Shown: piece by piece, positions 34,655-43,530 of the stretch
Layout: each line of letters opens with the position of its first letter
Position numbering within the stretch: position 1 is the first letter of the stretch
NCBI GenBank assembly: GCA_016717855.1
Contig: JADKEV010000001.1
Coordinates: forward strand, 124,001-188,000
Length of the DNA stretch: 64,000 nt
Reading direction: 5' to 3'
From: Betaproteobacteria bacterium
Lineage (GTDB): Bacteria > Pseudomonadota > Gammaproteobacteria > Burkholderiales > Casimicrobiaceae
Notes under the pieces: generated by a model
What the model was told of the DNA's origin: nothing
The model's input: the letters and a program-made list of their open reading frames with translations, nothing else
Database searches by the model: none
Translations under genes and position numbers: made by a program

Positions 34655-35431
34655 TCAATCGCCGCCGGCGACCGCGCGCAGCGGCAGCGCGACCTGCGCG
34701 CGCGCCTCGGCAATGCGGGCCAGGCCTTCGAGCACCAGATTGTCGACCATCGTGTACGCGAAGCGCAGATGCGGCGCCAGCTTGGGTGCGGCGCCGCCCG
34801 CGAGCAGCACGCGCGGCGTGCGGCCGTTCCGCTCGGCGAGCAGGCGCGCCATCCGCTCCGCGGCGCCGGCCAGCGCGTGGACGCCGCCCGACATGAGCGC
34901 ATTGCTGGTGTTGGTAGGGAAAGTCTGGAAGTCGCCCGAAGGCACACGCAGGCCGGCCGTCCCGGCTTCCAGCGCATCGAGCATCAGCCCGAAGCCCGGC
35001 ACGATGAGTCCGCCGACGAACGTGCCCCGGTCATCCAGCGCATCGATGGTGACCGCGGTGCCCACGGTAATGACCAGGCACGGGCCGTCCGGCACCCGGT
35101 AGCGGGCGGCGATCAGCGCGGCCCAGCGGTCCGGCCCCAGCAGCGCCGGCCGGTCGTAGCCATTGACGACGCCGCACTCGGCAGGATGCGCGACGATCCA
35201 CTCCGGATCCACGCCCCAGCGCGCGAGCTGGTCCTCGACGCGATGGCGGACCGCCTCGCCGGCGACGTTGCTGCCGATGACGCGGTCAGGCGCAGACAGT
35301 GACTTCCAGTGGGTCTCATTGAGGGTGCTGATCTCCTCGAGAATCAGCGCGCCATGATCGCGGATGATGCCGCCAACGAACAAGGCCCATTTCAAACGGG
35401 TGTTTCCGACATCGAGGGCAAGCAGGCGCAT
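34655..35431 (-). CDS. coaX: type III pantothenate kinase
   Basis: Phosphorylates pantothenate in the first step of CoA synthesis. 258 residues from the ATG at 35431. The N-terminal phosphate loop is LLALDVGNTRLKWAL; GPDRWAALIAAR and VITVGTAVTIDALD hold the conserved Asp, Arg and Thr residues; GGLIVPGFGLM follows. It is convergent with birA. The upstream region holds interspersed repeats rather than another gene. Confidence 0.95.
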   Translation of the reverse strand: MRLLALDVGNTRLKWALFVGGIIRDHGALILEEISTLNETHWKSLSAPDRVIGSNVAGEAVRHRVEDQLARWGVDPEWIVAHPAECGVVNGYDRPALLGPDRWAALIAARYRVPDGPCLVITVGTAVTIDALDDRGTFVGGLIVPGFGLMLDALEAGTAGLRVPSGDFQTFPTNTSNALMSGGVHALAGAAERMARLLAERNGRTPRVLLAGGAAPKLAPHLRFAYTMVDNLVLEGLARIAEARAQVALPLRAVAGGD

Positions 35432-35547
35432 GGGTTCGGGCGGTGACAATTTGGCGGGACTCTAGCACAGTTCCTGGGCAGCTCTCCCGTGCCGCCGGCA
35501 CGAAATGGTGCATTGCAAGAACTGAGTCTGCGTCGCAATCAATTTCC

Positions 35548-35669
35548 GCAGGATGAGTCGAGCGATGCGACACCCATCATCGTATTCGAAGAACCACCGC
35601 TCACCCCAACCCTCGCAAGCGGGGCGAGGAAGCTCATCGTAGGATGGGTGGAGCGAAGCGATACCCATC
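35548..35669. repeat. two GTAGGATGGG-type repeats between coaX and the amidase gene
   Basis: A good copy at 35639-35669 differs from the 13337 copy by one base (GCGAAGCGA for GCGCAGCGA). A diverged copy lies at 35548-35578. They fill most of the 258-base gap between coaX and the end of the amidase gene. Confidence 0.8.
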
Positions 35670-35689
35670 TGCTCTTCGAAGAGTCACGC

Positions 35690-37120
35690 TCAACGCGACC
35701 GAACGACTGCCACCGGCAGCCTCCACTCCCGCGACGCCTCGTACGCCCGCGCCGCCCGCAGCACCAGCGCATCGCCATGCATCGGACCGACAATCTGCAG
35801 CGCCATCGGCAATCCTGCCCTGGTCAGCCCGCACGGCACCACCGCGGCCGGCTGCTGCGTGAGATTGAACGGGAAGGAAAACGGCGTCCAGCCGAGGAAC
35901 TTCTCGAGCTTGAGCTCCCACTGCTCCGGCGGCTTGGCCTCGAACGCGGGCACCGACACGCCCGGGGTCAGCAACAGGTCGTAACGCTGATGGAACTGGC
36001 GCATGAACGCGCCGAGCTCGCCCCGCCGCAGCGTGAGCTTCTGCAGTTCCAGCACCGACACCTTGCTGCCCTGCTCCGCCTGCCAGCGCAGCGCCGGATC
36101 GGTCAGAGCCACCTGTTCGGGCGTCATGTTGCCGATGAGACTGTAAGAACCGATGAACCACAGCTTGGTCGTGATCTCCTCGGGGTTGGCGAAGCCTGGC
36201 GCGACTTCGTCGACCTGCGCGCCCAGCGCGGCGAACGACTCCGCGGCACGGCGCACCGAAGCGGCGACTTCCGGATCGACGTCCTTGACGTATCCCAGGT
36301 CCGGGCTGAACGCGATGCGCAGGCCACGCACGCCGTCGTGCAAGCCCACGCGGTAGTCGCGCGGGTCGTAGGGGAGCGATGTCCAGTCGCGCGCGTCGGG
36401 CCGGCTCATCACGCCCAACATCAGCGCCAGGTCCTCGACGCTGCGCGCGTGCGGACCGAGGTGGGCAACGGTGCCGAACGGCGACAGCGGAAACGCGGGC
36501 ACCCGCCCGAACGACGGCTTCAAGCCGGGTATGCCGCAGAACGACGACGGGATGCGCACCGAGCCCGCGCCATCGGTGCCGACGGCCAGCGGCCCCATCC
36601 CGGAGGCAACCGCCGCCGCCGCGCCGCCCGAGGAGCCGCCCGGCGTCATCTTCGTGTTCCACGGGTTGACCGTGACGCCGGTCAGCGTGTTGTCGGTGGT
36701 GCCCTTGATGCCGAACTCGGGCGTGTTCGTCTTGCCGAACAGCACGGCGCCCGCCTCCTTGAGTCGCGCCACCACCGGCGCGTCGACCTCCCACGCCTGC
36801 TTCGGGTCCACGGTGCGCGAGCCGCGCAAGGTCGGCCAGCCCTTGGTGAGGATGAGGTCCTTGATCGACACCGGCACGCCGTCGAGCAGGTCGAGCGGCC
36901 CGCCCCCCGCCCTGGCCTTCTGCCAGCGCGCCTCCGACGCCTGTGCCGCGGCCAGCGCGCGGTCCGCATCGACGATGCAGAAGGCGTTGAGCACCGGATT
37001 GAGTTCGGAGACGCGCGCGAGCACCGCCTGCGTGGCCTCGACCGGCGACGCCTGCCCGGTCCGGTACAGGTTCAGCAGTTCGGTGGCGGTACAGTCGGCC
37101 AGGTTGGTGGTTGTGCTCAT
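35690..37120 (-). CDS. amidase-signature family hydrolase
   Basis: 476 residues. The Ser-cisSer-Lys triad is visible: Lys in DGVPVSIKDL (about residue 87), and the two Ser in the Gly-rich TPGGSSGGAAAAVASG (about 158-172), with GTDGAGSVRIP following. Such enzymes hydrolyse amides, or transamidate Glu-tRNA as GatA. No gatB/gatC is near, and the C-terminal part (EASREWRLP) is that of a stand-alone amidase. AGAGG lies 6 bases before the ATG. The substrate is unknown. Confidence 0.93.
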   Translation of the reverse strand: MSTTTNLADCTATELLNLYRTGQASPVEATQAVLARVSELNPVLNAFCIVDADRALAAAQASEARWQKARAGGGPLDLLDGVPVSIKDLILTKGWPTLRGSRTVDPKQAWEVDAPVVARLKEAGAVLFGKTNTPEFGIKGTTDNTLTGVTVNPWNTKMTPGGSSGGAAAAVASGMGPLAVGTDGAGSVRIPSSFCGIPGLKPSFGRVPAFPLSPFGTVAHLGPHARSVEDLALMLGVMSRPDARDWTSLPYDPRDYRVGLHDGVRGLRIAFSPDLGYVKDVDPEVAASVRRAAESFAALGAQVDEVAPGFANPEEITTKLWFIGSYSLIGNMTPEQVALTDPALRWQAEQGSKVSVLELQKLTLRRGELGAFMRQFHQRYDLLLTPGVSVPAFEAKPPEQWELKLEKFLGWTPFSFPFNLTQQPAAVVPCGLTRAGLPMALQIVGPMHGDALVLRAARAYEASREWRLPVAVVRSR

Positions 37121-37471
37121 CGGGTGCCTCTTACCAGTTCAGGTGTTGGCGAGCCAGGGGCAATCATGGTGGGCCATTGTATTGCCAAAATTTCGGCAAT
37201 GGTTGCGACTCGGAGGGAACATGCAGATCGCGGCTAGTACCTCGACCCATAAGTACACCAGCGCCAGCTTCGCCCGGAATGCCGCCTGGTTTGCCAAGTG
37301 CGGCCTGCAAGCCCGCCGCCCTACTCGGCGCGCATTCGCGGAATTGGCAGTTTCGCTTTTCGACCTGCAGCCGCTTGAGACCGTCAGCTCACGGCGAAGA
37401 GGCGTCAAGCGTGATTCTCGACAACTGGATCGCGGATGCAGGAGCGGTTGGCGCCGGATGGATGGAACCTG
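37121..37471. other. non-coding or unrecognised gap
   Basis: About 350 bases between the amidase start and the end of the hydrolase gene. The base composition is less GC-rich than its surroundings. Short open frames exist on both strands but none resembles a known protein or has a convincing start. It should contain the amidase promoter. Confidence 0.5.
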
Positions 37472-38374
37472 TTATCGCTCCCGCGGGCCGGGAAAGAAAT
37501 CCAACAGCGCCTGCAACAGCGGCCCCGGCGACTGCTCGGGCAGGAAGTGGCCGCCCTCGATCGGACGACCGACGACGTCGCGGCAATACTCTTTCCAGAT
37601 CGTCAGAACGTCCGGCTTCGCCGCGGCGGTGTGGCTGTGCGACCCCCACACTACCAGCGTGGGAATTTTCACCTTCCGCGCGCGATCTGCCGCATCCCGC
37701 GCAAACCCTATGGTGGCGCACGCCCGATAATCGGCGCACGCGGCGCGAATTGTCTTGGGAGTGAAGCAGCGCAGGTATTCCGCATAGGCTTCTGGCGCGA
37801 AGACGGACAGATCGGCGCCAGGACGCGACATGATCGCCGGCAGGAACTCGGCAGGCGGCACGGATTCGATCATGCGTTCGGCGAGGCCCGCCGGCTGCGC
37901 CATGAACGACCAATGCCAGGAGCGAAGCACCCATTCGCGCACCGGCGCGTTCCACAAGTGGAAGGTGGGTAGGATGTCGACCATCGCCACCCGCAGCGCG
38001 CGCGCCGGATGATCGAGCGCCAGGCGGTGCGCGACCCGCCCGCCGCGATCGTGCCCGGCGACGAAGAATTTGCCATGGCCGAGCTTTGTCATCACCTCGA
38101 GCTGATCGGCGGCCATGTCGCCGAAGGTGTAGCCCTCGCCGCTCGGGCCCGGGGGCGGTCCTTCGCTGTCGCCGTAACCCCGCAGGTCCGGCGCGATCAC
38201 GCGGAAGTGGCGCGCCAGCTCGCCGGCGATACGGTGCCAACAGACGTGCGACTGGGGATAGCCATGCAGCAGAAGCAGCGGGAAGCCCTCGCCGCCGCAC
38301 AGCAGATTGATCGAGGCCGCAGCCGTATCCACCCGCATCCGCTCGAACCCTGGAAAGAGTCCGCGGGCGCTCAC
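37472..38374 (-). CDS. alpha/beta hydrolase, haloacetate (fluoroacetate) dehalogenase-like
   Basis: 300 residues. The nucleophile is Asp109 in AGHDRGGRVAHR, with Arg110 and Arg113, and the catalytic His276 is in GGHFLPEQSP. Asp133 lies in VDILPT. His154-Trp155 in SWHWSFMAQPAG and Tyr216 in DYRA match the halide-site residues His155, Trp156 and Tyr219 of the well-studied Rhodopseudomonas fluoroacetate dehalogenase, in order and nearly in number. Related epoxide hydrolases usually lack the His-Trp pair. The ATG overlaps the stop of the ABC ATPase gene, so it is the last gene of the importer operon and may act on the imported compound. Confidence 0.85.
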   Translation of the reverse strand: MSARGLFPGFERMRVDTAAASINLLCGGEGFPLLLLHGYPQSHVCWHRIAGELARHFRVIAPDLRGYGDSEGPPPGPSGEGYTFGDMAADQLEVMTKLGHGKFFVAGHDRGGRVAHRLALDHPARALRVAMVDILPTFHLWNAPVREWVLRSWHWSFMAQPAGLAERMIESVPPAEFLPAIMSRPGADLSVFAPEAYAEYLRCFTPKTIRAACADYRACATIGFARDAADRARKVKIPTLVVWGSHSHTAAAKPDVLTIWKEYCRDVVGRPIEGGHFLPEQSPGPLLQALLDFFPGPRER

Positions 38375-39513
38375 GATTCCACCAGGACTACTCGCTCCGG
38401 CGGAATATGCAAGTACACCTGGGCGCCCTCTTCGAGCAGGACCGAAGGAAACGCGTTCAGGCGCAGATCCCCCCCGGGCCAGCGGATGTCGTAGGCGACC
38501 AGATCGCCCAGCAGCACGCGCCTGGTTACCGTGGCCGTCCAGGCGTTGCGCGCATCGCCGAAGGGCTGCCGCTGGATCTGCGGGTACACCGTGCGCACGA
38601 TGATAGCCTGGGCCGATCCGGGCCGGGCACTCACCCCCTCCACCTGCACGCCGGAGAGGATCTCCGCCGCGCCGACCCGCAGCCGCGTCGCGCCGGATCC
38701 ATCCGTGCCAAGCACCTCGGCGGCCAGGACGTTGGCCGCGCCGATGAAGTCCGCGACGAACCGGTTCCGCGGCCGGTCATAGATGTCGATGGGAGCGCCG
38801 ATCTGCTCGATACTGCCTTCGCGCATGACGATGATGCGGTCAGAGATCGCCATCGCCTCCTCCTGGTCATGCGTGACGTATATCGTGCTCAGGTTGGTCT
38901 GCTGCTGCAGTTCCTTGAGCTCGTCGCGCATGCGCGTCCGCAGCCGCGCGTCGAGATTCGACAGCGGCTCGTCGAGCAGCATCGCCTGGGGGCGGACCGC
39001 ATAGCTGCGGGCGAGGGCCACGCGCTGCTGCTGGCCGCCGCTCAGGTCGGTGGCCTGGCGGTCCGCGAATTCCCGCATGCCCACCATCTCCAGTGCCCGG
39101 TAGACCTGCTCATTGAGCTGTTCGCCGCGCGGGCCCTTGATGCGCAGTCCGTAGGCTACGTTCTCGAACACCGACATGTGCGGCCAGATGGCGTAGGACT
39201 GGAAGACCATCGCGAGATTGCGCTTCTCCGGCGGGAGATTGATGCGATCCTTCGACGAAAAGACCACGTTGCCTCCGATCGCGATTTCCCCCTCGAACGG
39301 GGTTTCGAGGCCGGCGATGCAGCGCAGCGTGGTCGACTTGCCGCAGCCCGACGGCCCGAGCAGCGACAGATGTTCTCCAGCCGCGACGCTGAACGATATG
39401 TTGTCGACCGCGACCTTGCCGCCGTAACCGGCGACCAGGTTGCGCACCGTGATGAACCCTGGCGATGTCGCGGGTCCCGGACCGGCGGCGGAATGGGATG
39501 GTTCAGACGGCAA
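38371..39513 (-). CDS. ABC transporter ATP-binding protein, FbpC/PotA type
   Basis: 380 residues. Walker A is GPSGCGKST, the Q-loop is AMVFQSYAIWPH, the signature is LSGGQQQR, Walker B is AMLLDEPLSNLD and the switch His is YVTHDQEEAM. A C-terminal TOBE-like domain of about 140 residues follows. The Q-loop and TOBE region fit importers for ferric iron, polyamines, thiamine or phosphonates. The start overlaps the permease end by 11 bases, and the stop overlaps the hydrolase start. Confidence 0.94.
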   Translation of the reverse strand: MPSEPSHSAAGPGPATSPGFITVRNLVAGYGGKVAVDNISFSVAAGEHLSLLGPSGCGKSTTLRCIAGLETPFEGEIAIGGNVVFSSKDRINLPPEKRNLAMVFQSYAIWPHMSVFENVAYGLRIKGPRGEQLNEQVYRALEMVGMREFADRQATDLSGGQQQRVALARSYAVRPQAMLLDEPLSNLDARLRTRMRDELKELQQQTNLSTIYVTHDQEEAMAISDRIIVMREGSIEQIGAPIDIYDRPRNRFVADFIGAANVLAAEVLGTDGSGATRLRVGAAEILSGVQVEGVSARPGSAQAIIVRTVYPQIQRQPFGDARNAWTATVTRRVLLGDLVAYDIRWPGGDLRLNAFPSVLLEEGAQVYLHIPPERVVLVES

Positions 39514-41224
39514 TGGCTGTCCTTCCTTGCGTGATACGGCGGACGATGATCATGCAGACGATGATGATGAAAGCCTGCACCAGTGTGAGCGCGCTGACTT
39601 TCGGCAGGCCTCCCGAATCCCAGAAATTGAGGATGGCCGGTCCGAGGACCGGGATGGCCGAGCTCGCGAGGAAGATCGAGGCGCTCACTTCGCGCACCGA
39701 TACCATGAACAGCAGCGCCCAGGTCGCGACGATGCCGGGCCGCAACAGCGGCAGAACGATCCTGGAAATGGTCCGCGCCCACCCGGCACCGGCGACCCGG
39801 GAGGCCTCCTCCAGCGACGGATGGATCTGCACGATGACCCCGCTCATGCTGCGGTAGGCCAGAGGCATGAATACGCACAAATAGGCGATGAGCACGGCGG
39901 CAAACGTGCCGTAGATCTTGAACGGCAAGCTCAACAGCGTCCAGAGCAGCGCGAAGGCGAAGATCAGCCGCGGGAACGCCTGCGGCGACATCGCCAGTTG
40001 CTCCAGCAGGCCGCGTCCGCGTCCGTAGGAGCGGTGGACCATCCAGGCCAGCAGCGTGGCGATGAGCACGCCAAAGATGCCTGTGAAGATCCCGAGTCCG
40101 ACGCTGTTGAGTATCGCCCAGCGGGTCGTCGAGAATTCGATGAGGATGTAGTGAAAATTCTCCAGCGACCAGAATTCGGGCGACCAGCGCAGTTCCGTCG
40201 TCTTCTGGATGGCGGCGAAGATCAGCATGCCAATGGGCAGCACAAGCGCGACGAGGACGTAGAAGATCTCGATGGCCACCAGCACGGGCGTCCAGCGGCC
40301 GGTATTTACCAGCCGCGGCCGATAGTTTTTGCCACCGACGACCGCGAAGGAACGGCCACGCAGGATGCGATTATTGGCCCAGACGCCTGCCGCAGTGATG
40401 AACACCAGAACCAGGCCGAGTGCGGCGGCCAGCGGATAATTCGGCGGATATCCCTGGAACAGGACGAAGATCGCCGTGGTCGCGACATAGAACTGCGTGC
40501 TTGCCCCGAGGATCGCGGGGATGGCGAATGCGCCGAGCATCGAGGTGAACAGGAACAGCGTCGCGCTCAGGATTGCCGGCGCCATCAGCGGGATCGTGAC
40601 GCGCATCGCCGTGCGCAGGGTATTGGCGCCGAAGACAGCCGACGATTCCTCCAGTGCCGGGTCCATGCGCTGCATCGCTGCCCCGATCATCAGGACGGCA
40701 ACGGGCACCTCGGATATCGCGAGGACGAAAATGATCCCCCAAGGACTGGTGATGTCGATCAGCGAAGTCGTCGAACCGGTCATCGCGCGGTAAGCGCGAT
40801 TGATTACGCCGCCCTGCGGCGCGCCTAGCTCGAGCCAGGCCAATGCGCATACCAGCGGCCCCAGCGGATAGGGAATCGCAATCAGCAGCTCGAACAGCCG
40901 CTGCGCCGGCGCCATCGTCCGATGCAGAATCCACGCCAGCGTAACGCCCAGGGCAAGCGCCAGTATGGTCGCGCCCGTGGCGACGAACAGCGTGTTGGTA
41001 ATCCAGCGGGTATGCTCGGCCAGCTCGATTATGTTCGCGGTGCCGAAGACGCGGGCTGGAAATTCCAGGGGGTCGCCGACGTTGAGCGCAGTGGTGACCA
41101 GCAGGAAAATCGGATAGCCGAGGACGAGCGCGAGCACGACGCTCGCGATAGCCACGCCCGGATGAATGCGTTCGCGCGGAAGGATGCGCGCGGACTGCCT
41201 GGCTTCAGTGATGTCGTGCTGCAC
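39503..41224 (-). CDS. ABC transporter permease with two fused channel domains (FbpB/ThiP type)
   Basis: 573 residues from a GTG at 41224 (AGGAG 10 bases upstream). It has about twelve hydrophobic segments and two BPD_transp_1 coupling loops: SSAVFGANTLRTAMRVTIPL (first half) and EASRVAGAGWARTISRIVLPL (second half). Such fused permeases form the complete channel of ferric, thiamine or phosphonate-type importers. They work with the adjacent FbpC-type ATPase and the binding protein upstream. The substrate is not visible. Confidence 0.94.
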   Translation of the reverse strand: MQHDITEARQSARILPRERIHPGVAIASVVLALVLGYPIFLLVTTALNVGDPLEFPARVFGTANIIELAEHTRWITNTLFVATGATILALALGVTLAWILHRTMAPAQRLFELLIAIPYPLGPLVCALAWLELGAPQGGVINRAYRAMTGSTTSLIDITSPWGIIFVLAISEVPVAVLMIGAAMQRMDPALEESSAVFGANTLRTAMRVTIPLMAPAILSATLFLFTSMLGAFAIPAILGASTQFYVATTAIFVLFQGYPPNYPLAAALGLVLVFITAAGVWANNRILRGRSFAVVGGKNYRPRLVNTGRWTPVLVAIEIFYVLVALVLPIGMLIFAAIQKTTELRWSPEFWSLENFHYILIEFSTTRWAILNSVGLGIFTGIFGVLIATLLAWMVHRSYGRGRGLLEQLAMSPQAFPRLIFAFALLWTLLSLPFKIYGTFAAVLIAYLCVFMPLAYRSMSGVIVQIHPSLEEASRVAGAGWARTISRIVLPLLRPGIVATWALLFMVSVREVSASIFLASSAIPVLGPAILNFWDSGGLPKVSALTLVQAFIIIVCMIIVRRITQGRTAIAV

Positions 41225-41335
41225 TTGGCGGTTTCTCCTGCCGGGATTGTCCTGCCCGGCCGACCTGATGCGTCCGGGTTGGCCGGGGGTACCGCCACTT
41301 CCCGATCTTCAACGACTTCCGGGACGCTGCCTCAC

Positions 41336-42410
41336 TCAGAGGCCGGTAACCTTGTTCCACAGGGTGTTGAACTCGGTGCGGCGCGCGCGCGGTGAAGTCC
41401 TTGAAATCCTGTGCCACGAGAATCTTGATGTTCTTCAGATCCGGTACGTCCGCGACTCGGACGTCCGCACGCGCGGAATGCGAGCCCTGGATCTTGTTCC
41501 AGATCTCCTGCCCCTCCTTGGAAAGGATGAAGTCGATGTAGGCCTTGGCGGCATTCGGGCGCTTGGTGCTCGCGAGTATCCCGGTGACCTGGCTGCTAGT
41601 CGGCGTTCCCTCGGTTGGATAGATGACCTTGAGATCCTGGCCCTGCCGCATGCCCTTGACGTGCTGGTAGGCGCTGACCTTGCCGCCCATCTTCAGGTTG
41701 CCGTTGAGCAGGTCCGCGACGATCTGCGTGGATGACGCGTAGGCGCGTGGCTTCTGCGCCCGCAGTTTCTCCCAGTAGTCGGCGGGGAGCACATTGCGCA
41801 GGTTGTACCACCAGACGTACTGGCTGCCCGCGGCCGCGGTCTGAAACCCGAGCTGTCCCGCCCAGCGCGGATGCAACAGGTCCATCCACGATTTCGGCGC
41901 GATGTCATCCGCAACATGCTTGGCCGAATACATCATCGGGTTCAGGTTGATGAAATAGGCGGTCCAGAAACCTTGCGGGTCGCTCTTGAACTCGCGGCCA
42001 AAGGCGCCCAGGTGCGCATGCTCGTAGCGCATCAGGAAATTCTGCCGCTGCAGTTCGTCCATCATGCCCTCGTCGGACGAATCGTAGCAGTCGATCTCGG
42101 TGCCGCCCGCGCGCATCTCTGCCATGAGCTTCGGCAGGGCAACCCCGGGTAACACGCGCTGGCCTACCGCCTTGATGCCGGTCTTTTCCGTGAACACCTT
42201 GTAGAATTCGACCTTGTCGTTGTCCTGGTCGGCGTGCCACAGGACGAGCTGCCCTTCCTTGCGGGCGGCCTCCATGTTCGGCCGTTCCTGCGCCGCGACG
42301 AACGAGCCGTATGGCGCCAGTGCGGATGCCGCCGCGATCGTGGCGCTCCCCTTCAGAAACCGCCTGCGGCTGGTGAGAATCGATGACTGGGGGGCGTGGC
42401 GACGAAACAT
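41336..42410 (-). CDS. ABC transporter periplasmic binding protein, family 1/FbpA-type (C-terminal frameshift)
   Basis: About 358 residues. A Tat-type signal is visible (SRRRFLKGSATIAAASALA). The mature protein has QLVLWHADQDNDKVEFYKVF and later FTEKTGIKAVGQ, with GWEIWNKIQG-type ends, as in extracellular binding proteins for iron or small organic solutes. AGGAGG lies 6 bases before the ATG. After KDFTA the frame is shifted within a GC-dinucleotide run (41380-41392). In the other frame it continues as RRTEFNTLWNKVTGL and stops at 41336, which is the expected family end. As written, the original frame runs on to 41205, into the permease gene. Confidence 0.88.
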
Positions 42411-42498
42411 TGAGTACCTCCTGGGATGTGAGCACAACGGCCTATCGAGAACCGTCAATTCAGCGTATAAGAGTATCCGCGCTGCTTTGGTAAATGCA

Positions 42499-42540
42499 AA
42501 TGCCGTTCCGGGCTGTGATTAATGCTCGAACGGCATCACA
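42499..42540. promoter_or_regulatory. LysR-type operator region with nested dyads
   Basis: Three nested inverted repeats lie 28-69 bases before the LysR ATG: ATGCCGTTC (42499-42507) with GAACGGCAT (42528-42536); TGTGAT (42514-42519) with ATCACA (42535-42540); and ATGC-N7-GCAT (42522-42536), which fits the T-N11-A LysR box. It lies between the LysR gene and the divergent transporter/dehalogenase operon. Confidence 0.75.
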
Positions 42541-42567
42541 CGCCGCAGCCACAATCTGGATCTAATC

Positions 42568-43530
42568 ATGGAAATGCGCCAGCTGCGGTATTTTTCGGTG
42601 CTCGCGGAGGAATTGCATTTTCACCGCGCGGCCGAACGCCTGTTTATCGCCCAACCGGCGCTCAGCCGGCAGATCCAGCAGCTTGAAGGCGAGATCGGCG
42701 TCGCCCTCTTTCGCCGGACCAGGCGGCGCGTCGAGATCACGGAAGCAGGGAAGCTTTTCCTGGAGCGCACGCGGCAGATCCTCGCCGACGTGGACCGCGC
42801 CGCCTCCGATGCACGAAACCTCGAGCGAGGCCTGACCGGGCGCCTGACCTTCTCATTCGTGCAGTCTGCGTCATACATACTCGTGCCGGCGATCCTGAAG
42901 ATATTCCGCGTGCAGTTTCCAGACGTGGAGCTCAATCTGCTCGACCTGTCCACCGCGCAACAGCTCGATGCGCTCTCGCGGGCCCAGGCCGACGTCGCGC
43001 TGCTGCATCCGTGGAAGCACGAGGTCCGGATCGTCTACAAACGGCTGCTGACCGAATCGTTCGTGGTCGCCTGTCCGGAGAATCATCCGCTGGCCGGCAA
43101 GCGCAACATAGCGTTGAAGTCGTTCGCCAACGACCGCTTCATCATGCACGCGCGCTGGCTGGGTCCGACCGTTTCCGGCATGTACAACGTGACGGCGGAG
43201 CTGCTGCGCAATGCCGGCGTCGAGCCCAGGATCGCACCGGAGGTCCCGGCGCAGATGCACGCGGCGCTGGGTTTGGTGAATGCCGGTTTCGGTGTGGCCC
43301 TGGTTCCGATTTCGCTGATGCAGCTCCCGATGGAGGGAATTTCCTACGCGACGATACGCGAGAAAAAGCCGGTGAACGAGGTGGGCCTGGCGTGGCTCCC
43401 GGGCAGCACGAATCCGATCCTGCCGGCGTTCGTCAGAGCGGCGTTCCAGGCGGCGAAACTGCTGCGCCCGGCAACCCGGACGCCGACGCCTTCACTCAAG
43501 CCCAAGCGGGCCCTGTCCATCCCGCATTAG
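42568..43530 (+). CDS. LysR-family transcriptional regulator (CatR/BenM-like)
   Basis: 320 residues. The N-terminal helix-turn-helix is MRQLRYFSVLAEELHFHRAAERLFIAQPALSRQI, the pattern of the LysR subgroup that controls aromatic and halo-organic catabolism. The effector domain has LTFSFVQSASYILVP and ALGLVNAGFGVALVP. It is divergent from the importer/dehalogenase operon, with an operator between them, so it probably controls that operon. Its 3' end overlaps the convergent acyl-CoA dehydrogenase gene by 39 bases. Confidence 0.93.
   Translation: MEMRQLRYFSVLAEELHFHRAAERLFIAQPALSRQIQQLEGEIGVALFRRTRRRVEITEAGKLFLERTRQILADVDRAASDARNLERGLTGRLTFSFVQSASYILVPAILKIFRVQFPDVELNLLDLSTAQQLDALSRAQADVALLHPWKHEVRIVYKRLLTESFVVACPENHPLAGKRNIALKSFANDRFIMHARWLGPTVSGMYNVTAELLRNAGVEPRIAPEVPAQMHAALGLVNAGFGVALVPISLMQLPMEGISYATIREKKPVNEVGLAWLPGSTNPILPAFVRAAFQAAKLLRPATRTPTPSLKPKRALSIPH

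Noticed and set aside
37139..37408. An 89-codon minus-strand frame between amidase and hydrolase genes
   Set aside because: No convincing start, no recognisable family and atypical composition.
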